Shown here: positions 6,808 to 11,967 of the stretch, piece after piece | How the letters are laid out: each line of letters starts with the position of its first letter | Position numbering within the stretch: the stretch's first letter is position 1 | Made by a program: the position numbers and the translations under genes | The notes under the pieces: model-generated | What the model was told of the DNA's origin: nothing | Seen by the model: the letters and a program-made list of their open reading frames with translations, nothing else | Databases searched by the model: none | Source: an uncultured Porphyromonadaceae bacterium | Lineage (GTDB): Bacteria > Bacteroidota > Bacteroidia > Bacteroidales > Muribaculaceae | Assembly (NCBI GenBank): GCA_947166165.1 | Contig: CAMVDK010000053.1 | Span: forward strand, 1 to 14,253 | DNA length: 14,253 nt | Reading direction: 5' to 3'

Positions 6808-8253
6808 CTACTTCTTGTCGGGGTTGGGCGTCTTGAACACGCGGTTCCAGCGGATGCCGCCGCCGAAGAAGGGCTTGTCCTTGTCGAACGAGATGAGCAC
6901 AATCATGGGCGTGCCCACGATGTGATCCTCGGGCACAAAGCCCCAGTAGCGCGAGTCGAGCGAGTTGTCGCGGTTGTCGCCCATCATCCAGTAGTAGTCC
7001 ATCTTGAAGGTGTAGGTGTCGGTCTGCTTGCCGTTGACGTAGATTTTGCCGTCCTTCACCTCGAGCGTGTTGCCCTCGTAGTTGCGTATGCAGCGCTCAT
7101 AGAGCGGCAGCGAGCGGGCGTGGAGCTTGATGGTGACGCCCTTCTTCGGAATCCAGATGGGGCCGTAGTTCTCGTGCGTCCAGCCCAGGTCGGTGCCCAG
7201 CGGGTAGGTCACCATGCGGTCGTAGGCCAGGTAGTCGGGGTTGTTCAGGGCCAGGAACTGGTCGTCGACCAGGGCCACCTGCTTCACCCAAGGCATGGCC
7301 TCGAGCTGGCTCTTCATGGCGGCGGTGAGCGGCAGCTCATACACCTGCCCGTTGCCGTTGCGGTCGTCCTTGCTCACGCCCAGCTCGTCGAAGAGCGCGT
7401 CGCTGATGGGGGTGCCGTCGGTCATGACCACGTAGCGGAACTGCACATTCTCGGGCTGCGGCAGCGGCTTGCCGTCGATGTGCACCACGCCGTTGCGGAT
7501 GCTCAGGCGCTCGCCCGGCAGACCCAGGCAGCGCTTCACGTAGTTGTCGCGGCGGTCCACCGGGCGGTAGACCACTTGCCCGAACTCCTCGGGGTTGCTC
7601 CACACGGCGTCGCGGCCGCGGTCGTAGCACAGCGTGTAGTAGTCGGGGTTGGGGCAGCGCAGGGCCACGGTGTCGCCGGCGGGGAAGTTGAACACCACAA
7701 TGTCGCCGCGCTCCACACTGCGCACGCCCTTCAGGCGGTGGTACTCCAGCTGAGGCTGGTCGATGTAGCTCTTGCAGTTGAGCACGGGCAGCGTGTTCTG
7801 CGCCAGCGGGAAGTGGAGCGGAGTCTGCGGCACGCGGGGGCCGTACACCATCTTGTTCACCCACAGGAAGTCGCCGGTGAGCAGCGTCTTCTCGAGCGAC
7901 GACGACGGAATCTGGTAGTTCTGCCCCACGAACAGGAACAGGAAGTAGACCAGCACCAGGGCATAGACGATAGCGTCCACCCAGCTCATGATGGTGCGTT
8001 TGATGCCGGGCTTCCAGCCCTTCCACGCCCCCCAGGGGATGAACTGCGTCAGGTAGATGTCGGCCAGCAGCGGCAGCGCCAGCAGCAGCCAGGGGTTGCC
8101 CATCCAGATGGTCCAGCCCACGTAGATGGCCGCCACGATGCCGAAGCGCACCCAGCGGGTGCCCTTCACGCGGCCCAGGCGCTCGCGCAGGCTGCCGGTC
8201 TGACGCACGTATTCTTGCTCTTTCTTTTTGGTTTCCTTATCATTAATTGCCAT
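6808..8253 (-). CDS. lepB: Signal peptidase I, long Bacteroidetes type
   Basis: Membrane-bound serine/lysine protease that removes signal peptides from exported proteins at the inner membrane. The 481-residue protein has hydrophobic segments near residues 34-72 and 90-110, then the catalytic box IPSSSLEKTLLTGDFLWVNK with the nucleophile in the SSSL run (probably Ser119). The Lys box is DNYVKRCLGLPGERLSI (Lys240), and box E is MMGDNRDNSLDSRYWGFVPE near the C-terminus. Long inserts between these boxes, including PNPDYYTLCYDRGRD and a ~170-residue block after Lys240, make it much longer than the ~320-residue E. coli enzyme; such length is usual for Bacteroidetes LepB. I chose the ATG at 8251-8253 over an in-frame ATG at 8307 because a TAnnTTTG promoter element (8285-8292) falls inside the longer version. 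Confidence 0.95.
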   Translation of the reverse strand: MAINDKETKKKEQEYVRQTGSLRERLGRVKGTRWVRFGIVAAIYVGWTIWMGNPWLLLALPLLADIYLTQFIPWGAWKGWKPGIKRTIMSWVDAIVYALVLVYFLFLFVGQNYQIPSSSLEKTLLTGDFLWVNKMVYGPRVPQTPLHFPLAQNTLPVLNCKSYIDQPQLEYHRLKGVRSVERGDIVVFNFPAGDTVALRCPNPDYYTLCYDRGRDAVWSNPEEFGQVVYRPVDRRDNYVKRCLGLPGERLSIRNGVVHIDGKPLPQPENVQFRYVVMTDGTPISDALFDELGVSKDDRNGNGQVYELPLTAAMKSQLEAMPWVKQVALVDDQFLALNNPDYLAYDRMVTYPLGTDLGWTHENYGPIWIPKKGVTIKLHARSLPLYERCIRNYEGNTLEVKDGKIYVNGKQTDTYTFKMDYYWMMGDNRDNSLDSRYWGFVPEDHIVGTPMIVLISFDKDKPFFGGGIRWNRVFKTPNPDKK

Positions 8254-8284
8254 ATGCCAATTCGGTTTTTCAATGAATAACTTG

Positions 8285-8292
8285 CAAAAATA
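8285..8292 (-). promoter_or_regulatory. Predicted -7 element of the lepB-wbqC operon
   Basis: TATTTTTG on the minus strand matches TAnnTTTG. Transcription would start near 8278-8281, leaving a leader of about 25 nt before the lepB ATG at 8253. No clear TTTG sits 19-21 nt upstream, so the -33 side is weak. Confidence 0.5.
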
Positions 8293-8428
8293 ATGCCTTT
8301 CGCTCAATCGCAGGGTAATGCAAAGTGAAATTAACGAATTTTAATCCACTCGCCCCCCGCCAGCGAACCATCTCCAAGCAACCGTCAATGCGAGCGACGC
8401 TTAATGTTCATGTTAAAAGATGTGGCAA

Positions 8429-8458
8429 TTTGCGACTTTTTATCGCAAAAGTTTGCGA
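8429..8458 (+). promoter_or_regulatory. Operator-like triple heptamer overlapping the -33 element
   Basis: TTTGCGA occurs at 8429-8435, inverted (TCGCAAA) at 8443-8449, and direct again at 8452-8458. The first two copies form a perfect 7-bp inverted repeat with a 7-nt spacer. The third begins with the TTTG of the predicted -33 element. This layout would suit a dimeric DNA-binding protein that competes with or contacts RNA polymerase. The binding protein is unknown. Confidence 0.45.
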
Positions 8459-8483
8459 GTTTTGAGAATGTTGTCTACCTTTG
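8452..8483 (+). promoter_or_regulatory. Promoter of the dockerin-protein gene (TTTG-N20-TACCTTTG)
   Basis: TTTG (8452-8455) and TACCTTTG (8476-8483) are separated by exactly 20 nt, a full Bacteroidetes promoter match. The start site would be near 8488-8491, giving a leader of about 78 nt that contains a GC-rich hairpin. It probably drives 8568-10055 and may also read into 10171-10965, which has no visible promoter of its own. Confidence 0.75.
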
Positions 8484-8514
8484 CCAGTTCAAAAGCTGCG
8501 TAAAGCTGACATTA

Positions 8515-8534
8515 GGCCGCCTAGGCTGGCGGCC
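8515..8534 (+). promoter_or_regulatory. GC-rich hairpin in the 5' leader
   Basis: GGCCGCC (8515-8521) and GGCGGCC (8528-8534) pair perfectly around the loop TAGGCT, about 25 nt after the predicted transcription start and 33 nt before the ATG at 8568. It is not followed by a T tract, so it is not a terminator. It may protect the 5' end or affect translation; no known riboswitch is recognised. Confidence 0.5.
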
Positions 8535-8567
8535 GCGACTCATAACCATTAATATAATTGAATCAAG

Positions 8568-10055
8568 ATGAAAAAGTGTGTTCTCTCATTGCTCGCCATG
8601 GTGCTGGCTCTGCTGCCGGCCATGGCAACGCCCGGTCGGCTGGCCGACCGCTCGGCAAACAAACTGCAACTGCTGTCGACACTGCCCACCGCCCAGACAC
8701 CTGAGCCCGCTGCCGACGAGGTGTTCATGCAGCTCACCCCGGTGGCCAACGGCCCGCGCAAGGCGGGCATCAGCGGCATCAGCGACCTCTATGGCACCTG
8801 GATGGTGAACTACTCGTCGTGGGACTTCTCCAACTATACGCAGGACTTCTTCACCGTGACCATCAAGAAGGGCTTGTCGAACAACCAGATCGTGATCAGC
8901 GGCTGGTGGGCCGGCTCGCTGGCCAACGACATCAAGGCCACCGTGAGCATGAGCGGAGGCTCCGGCACCATCACCATCGCCCCGCAGCTGTGCATCAACG
9001 TGGACGGCTACTCGCCCGCCAACCTCGTGAACTACGACAACCCCACGGGCAACATCACCGGCACCATCTACTCCGGCGGCATACGCCTGAGCGGCAAGTG
9101 GGCTCTGTCCACCACCGACGGCACCGGCTACTACGTCATCGGCACCGGAACGCTCATGAAGAAGACCAACGGCAAGATGGCCTACACCTACGAGGGTGAA
9201 AACTACATCGACGACGTGCTCATGGGCCAGACCGGCGTCACCCACGAGGGCGGACTGGCCATCTACAACTTCTTCGGCCTGAGCACCTATATCAACGACG
9301 ACCAGATTGAGATGCGCGCCGACTCCACCTTCGAAATCCAGCCCCAGCTGCTCTACACCGACTACGACACCGGCGCCAACTACTTCTGCTACGGCACCGA
9401 CGGCACGACGCGCTGGAACATCACCGGCCACGGCAACGAGTACCGCCTCACCTTCGACACCCCGTGGTCGCTCTGCTCGCCCTCCACCGAGGAGTGGATG
9501 GGCTCGATCACCAACACCTATTTGTATTACACCGACGGCTCCACCTTCAAGTTCCCCGCCGTGGCACCCACGGGCGTCACGCTCAACGTGACCGACGCCG
9601 ACGAGGCCGTCGTGGAGCCTGGCGGCACGCTGCAGCTCGTCGCCACCGTAGCCCCCGCCGGGGCCAACCAAAGCGTGACCTGGACTTCGAGCGACGAGAG
9701 CGTGGCCACCGTCGACGCCAACGGACTCGTCACCGCCAAGCCGCTGCCCGCCGGCGCACCGGCACGCGCACCCAAGCTCAAAGACGGCTACAAGACCGTC
9801 ACCATCACCGCCACCTCGGCCGTCAACACCACGCTCTCGGCCTCGGTGATGCTCTATGTGGGTGAACCCGACACCGGCGTGTATGGCGACCTGAACGGCG
9901 ACGGACTCGTCGACACCATCGACCTGAACATGGTCATCAACTCCATCCTCGGCCGCTACGACACGCCCATTGGCGACATCAACAACGATGGACTCATCGA
10001 CACCATCGACATGAACATCATCATCAACATCATCCTCGGCCGCTACAGCAACTGA
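8568..10055 (+). CDS. Secreted protein with Big_2-like domain and C-terminal dockerin
   Basis: The 495-residue product begins with a clear signal peptide (MKKCVLSLLAMVLALLPAMA, cut near residue 20; Cys4 is not a lipobox). Residues about 66-325 form a beta-rich domain starting SDLYGTWMVNYSSWDF that I cannot name. Residues about 333-432 are a bacterial Ig-like Big_2-type domain (GVTLNVTD...VEPGGTLQLVATVAP...VTWTSSDESVATVDANGLVTA) with a ~20-residue Ala/Pro/Lys-rich insert (KPLPAGAPARAPKLKDGY) before its last strands. Residues 440-495 are a type I dockerin: two 25-residue repeats, GDLNGDGLVDTIDLN... and GDINNDGLIDTIDMN..., with the D-x-N-x-D-G calcium loops. Dockerins bind cohesins; no cohesin gene is in view. 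It has its own strong promoter (8452-8483). The ATG at 8568 places the signal peptide correctly. Substrate and role are unknown. Confidence 0.88.
   Translation: MKKCVLSLLAMVLALLPAMATPGRLADRSANKLQLLSTLPTAQTPEPAADEVFMQLTPVANGPRKAGISGISDLYGTWMVNYSSWDFSNYTQDFFTVTIKKGLSNNQIVISGWWAGSLANDIKATVSMSGGSGTITIAPQLCINVDGYSPANLVNYDNPTGNITGTIYSGGIRLSGKWALSTTDGTGYYVIGTGTLMKKTNGKMAYTYEGENYIDDVLMGQTGVTHEGGLAIYNFFGLSTYINDDQIEMRADSTFEIQPQLLYTDYDTGANYFCYGTDGTTRWNITGHGNEYRLTFDTPWSLCSPSTEEWMGSITNTYLYYTDGSTFKFPAVAPTGVTLNVTDADEAVVEPGGTLQLVATVAPAGANQSVTWTSSDESVATVDANGLVTAKPLPAGAPARAPKLKDGYKTVTITATSAVNTTLSASVMLYVGEPDTGVYGDLNGDGLVDTIDLNMVINSILGRYDTPIGDINNDGLIDTIDMNIIINIILGRYSN
9885..10046 (+). repeat. Duplicated dockerin repeats, 75 bp each
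   Basis: The copies at 9885-9959 and 9972-10046 encode the two dockerin half-repeats and are highly similar at DNA level as well, including the shared GACACCATCGAC and ATCCTCGGCCGCTAC stretches. The period is 87 bp. Such similarity within one gene suggests recent duplication or gene conversion. Confidence 0.75.
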
Positions 10056-10066
10056 CAACCCGCACC

Positions 10067-10110
10067 GCCACCCCGGGCCTGGCGCGCAGCAGCGCCGGGC
10101 CGGAGGTGGC
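10067..10110 (+). terminator. Strong stem-loop between two secreted-protein genes, no T tract
   Basis: GCCACC (10067-10072) pairs with GGTGGC (10105-10110), enclosing an inner stem GGCCTGGCGC / GCGCCGGGCC with loop GCAGCA. It starts 12 nt after the stop at 10055. The following bases (CCGTGCATCAAAAA) lack the T run of an intrinsic terminator, so it may be a processing or mRNA-stabilising hairpin, or a partial terminator, letting some transcription reach 10171. Confidence 0.45.
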
Positions 10111-10170
10111 CCGTGCATCAAAAACTAATTCAATCAATCATTATTCACTTCAACTAAAACAACAATCATT

Positions 10171-10965
10171 ATGAAGAAAAGTTATCTCCTTCTCCTTTCG
10201 GCCCTGTTTGGCCTGCAGGCCGGCGCTGTCGACAAGCAGACCTATGCCGAAATCCCCGCCGAGTGGCCCGAGGCCTTCACATGGGAAATGACCCGCACCG
10301 ACTATACCGGCGCACCGATGATCGTGGGCGAAGAGCAAGTGCAAGTGCAGTGGGAACCCACCTACCAGAACGGCTCGGCATGCTATGGCCGCCTGACCGT
10401 CAACAACTTCTACGACAACCCCTGCCTGCAGAACGCCTGCAACATCGAGTTCACCAACGAGGGCAACCACAACTTCCTGGTCAGCGAAGATGGCAAGACC
10501 ATCACCTTCAGCTTCACGGGCTACTACTTCTCGAAGGCCAGCACCGCCAGCGAGTACTCCAACGCCTTCGGCAAGCTCAGCCAGTTCGCCCTGCTCGCCG
10601 CCGCCCGCAAGGGTGCCGACAGCCGCACCTCGCGCTACTGGCTCGACGGCGAGTATGTGCAGTACGCCTACAACGGCGGCACGGCCTGCAACTGCGTGAT
10701 CGACATCGAGAACAAGACCATCACCATCGACCAGCCCTGGGGCGTGTTCATGTGCCGCGACCAGTATGGCGCTCCCTCGAGCTATGTGGTGGAATACTTC
10801 GAGAAATCCATCTTCACCGAAGACTCGTCGGTTGCCGTCGAAGACGTCCATGTGTCGCCCATCCAGGCCAACGACCCCTACTACTACAGCATCAGCGGCC
10901 AGCGCACGCTGACCCCCGCCCCCGGCATCTACATCCACGCCGGCAAAAAGGTGATTGTGAAGTAA
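10171..10965 (+). CDS. Small exported protein with sorting-type tail; paralog of the N-terminal domain of the gene at 11968
   Basis: The family is not recognised by name. The 264-residue product has a signal peptide (MKKSYLLLLSALFGLQAGA, cut near residue 19). Its single ~210-residue domain aligns along its length with residues about 20-235 of the 11968 product: VDKQTY / VSKQTY, VQWEPTYQNGSACYGRL / VTWDPTYLNAEGSYGKL, NFLVSEDGKTITFSF / NFQWSEDGTKLYFSF, and CVIDIENKTITIDQPWGVF / FVLDVATKTITTSSKWGVF. The last ~30 residues (YYYSISGQRTLTPAPGIYI...KKVIVK) are the tail typical of Bacteroidales exported proteins, related to type IX sorting domains. It lies 115 nt after the dockerin gene with no promoter motif between, so co-transcription is likely. 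Its codons are GC-rich, unlike the AT-rich paralogous domain downstream. Function unknown. Confidence 0.85.
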   Translation: MKKSYLLLLSALFGLQAGAVDKQTYAEIPAEWPEAFTWEMTRTDYTGAPMIVGEEQVQVQWEPTYQNGSACYGRLTVNNFYDNPCLQNACNIEFTNEGNHNFLVSEDGKTITFSFTGYYFSKASTASEYSNAFGKLSQFALLAAARKGADSRTSRYWLDGEYVQYAYNGGTACNCVIDIENKTITIDQPWGVFMCRDQYGAPSSYVVEYFEKSIFTEDSSVAVEDVHVSPIQANDPYYYSISGQRTLTPAPGIYIHAGKKVIVK

Positions 10966-11004
10966 CCCCACTCATCCGCCCCATGTATGACGGCCTCAAA
11001 CGCA

Positions 11005-11134
11005 GTAGAGCCGTCATACATGGCGGCTCGATGACCGAGTCAAAACCTGCGGCCTCAAACTGCGGATCAATGGCCGAATTGAAACAAATTATTCCGTAAC
11101 GGAGCCGCCATATATGACGGCTCTACAATAAAAT
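11005..11134. repeat. Left 130-bp block: inverted pair of REP-like palindromes
   Basis: A forward palindromic unit (11005-11029, GAGCCGTCAT-AC-ATGGCGGCTC core) and an inverted unit (11101-11126) flank about 70 nt. The two units are reverse complements at 24 of 25 positions and could also pair with each other as one long stem. The block is followed within 4 nt by the transposase start codon at 11138. A partial inverted unit (ATGTATGACGGC, 10983-10994) precedes it. Confidence 0.85.
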
Positions 11135-11137
11135 GGA

Positions 11138-11665
11138 ATGGCGCTGTACAAAGACAAATTTCGAGTCGAAACTGTCAGGGCCGAGTGGATTGACTACAGC
11201 GATGGAGTTTTCTTCATCACAATTTGCACACACGACAAGCGGCATCTGTTTGGCCGCGTACATGAAGGTGTGATGCAGTTGTCCGCTCTGGGATCCATCG
11301 TTGAGAAATGCATTTCTCACATTGTTGACTCGCATCCCCAATGCCGGTTGTGGAGCCATGTGGTAATGCCGAATCATGTGCATCTGTTGATACAAGTGAG
11401 CAAAGGCAAGACCAAATCCGATTCATGCAACCAACAGAACGACAACGCCATGAGTCAGGTGGCTGCACGTTGTGGAAAGGTGTCGCACCTTGTCGGCCAG
11501 TTCAAGGCTGCGGTCACTCGTGAGGCACATAAGGCCGGGCTTGAAATGGTCTGGCAGACACGATTCCACGACCATATGGTGAGGAATTATGACGAATTGA
11601 CTTACATCAACCACTACATAGTCACCAACCCCGCCAATTGGAGCCAAGACATTTTGAGCAAGTAG
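11138..11665 (+). CDS. REP-associated Y1 (HUH) transposase, RAYT-like
   Basis: The 175-residue protein has the layout of the Y1_Tnp / COG1943 family: an opening strand VFFITICTHDKRHLFG (residues 24-39), the HUH metal-binding motif in SHVVMPNHVHLLI (His80 and His82), a conserved helix (SHLVGQFKAAVTREA), then WQTRFHDHMVRNYDELTYINHYIVTNPANW at the C-terminus. The catalytic tyrosine is most likely within YDELTYINHY (Tyr156 or Tyr160; I cannot choose by eye). Known family members nick and rejoin single-stranded DNA at REP hairpins. Flanking palindromes support this assignment over an ordinary IS200 element. The stop codon TAG (11663-11665) is formed by the first bases of the adjoining repeat array. 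The frame is intact, so the protein may be functional. The gene may be transcribed from upstream genes. Confidence 0.88.
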   Translation: MALYKDKFRVETVRAEWIDYSDGVFFITICTHDKRHLFGRVHEGVMQLSALGSIVEKCISHIVDSHPQCRLWSHVVMPNHVHLLIQVSKGKTKSDSCNQQNDNAMSQVAARCGKVSHLVGQFKAAVTREAHKAGLEMVWQTRFHDHMVRNYDELTYINHYIVTNPANWSQDILSK

Positions 11666-11835
11666 AGCCGTCATACATGGCGGCTCGATGGCCGAGTCAA
11701 AAAATCGGCCTCAAACGCAGTAGAGCCGTCATATATGGCGGCTCGATGACCGAGTCAAAAAATCGGCCTCAAACGCAGTAGAGCCGTCATACATGGCGGC
11801 TCGATTGCCGAGTCAAAAAAACGGCCTCAAACGCA
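11662..11835. repeat. Three tandem 58-bp REP-type units
   Basis: Units at 11662-11719, 11720-11777 and 11778-11835 are identical except for a few substitutions. Each opens with GTAGAGCC and the palindrome GAGCCGTCAT-AC-ATGGCGGCTC (AT instead of AC in unit 2), then a second short hairpin (GGCCGA...TCGGCC in unit 1) and ends in CCTCAAACGCA. A fourth copy of the first ~40 nt begins the right 128-bp block. The array starts inside the transposase stop codon. Confidence 0.9.
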
Positions 11836-11963
11836 GTAGAGCCGTCATACATGGCGGCTCGATGACCGAGTCAAAACCCGCGGCCTCAAACTGCGGCTCA
11901 ATGGCGAATTGAACAAATTATTCCGTAACGGAGCCGCCATATATGACGGCTCTACAATAAAAT
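11836..11963. repeat. Right 128-bp block: second copy of the inverted REP pair
   Basis: It is nearly identical to 11005-11134, shorter by two single-base deletions in the spacer. The forward palindrome starts at 11836 and the inverted palindrome is at 11930-11955. Both blocks end in CTCTACAATAAAAT and are followed 4 nt later by an ATG (11138 and 11968), so the transposase and the next secreted-protein gene share the same immediate leader sequence. Confidence 0.88.
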
Positions 11964-11967
11964 TGAC

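Larger units (their letters stand above)
11005..11963 (+). mobile_element. RAYT/REP island: Y1 transposase gene inside its palindromic repeats
   Basis: This composite consists of a left ~130-bp block (11005-11134), the transposase gene (11138-11665), three 58-bp tandem units (11662-11835) and a right ~128-bp block (11836-11963). The blocks are near-identical direct copies. In both cases the 14 nt before the block (CGGCCTCAAACGCA, 10991-11004 and 11822-11835) are the tail of a 58-bp unit, so the gene appears to sit within a pre-existing array or the array was duplicated around it. RAYTs are known as domesticated IS200/IS605-type single-strand transposases linked to REP palindromes. Whether this island still moves is unknown, and no conventional insertion-sequence ends or target duplication are evident. 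Confidence 0.65.

Noticed and set aside
6772..8280. 502-codon plus-strand open frame opposite lepB
   Set aside because: It is antisense to a certain lepB with all catalytic boxes; its composition (Val/Ala/His/Gly-rich) is that of a shadow frame.
8254..8307. Longer LepB start at 8307
   Set aside because: The extra 18 residues would span the predicted -7 promoter element and do not resemble the usual N-terminus of the family.
8586..10121. 511-codon minus-strand frame opposite the dockerin gene, and similar frames at 10150-10971 and 13339-13965
   Set aside because: All are antisense shadows of genes with signal peptides and recognisable domains, with no independent support.
11662..11960. Tandem array considered as a CRISPR
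   Set aside because: The whole 58-bp unit repeats, with no unique spacers between conserved repeats, and there are no cas genes. It fits REP-type units next to a RAYT.
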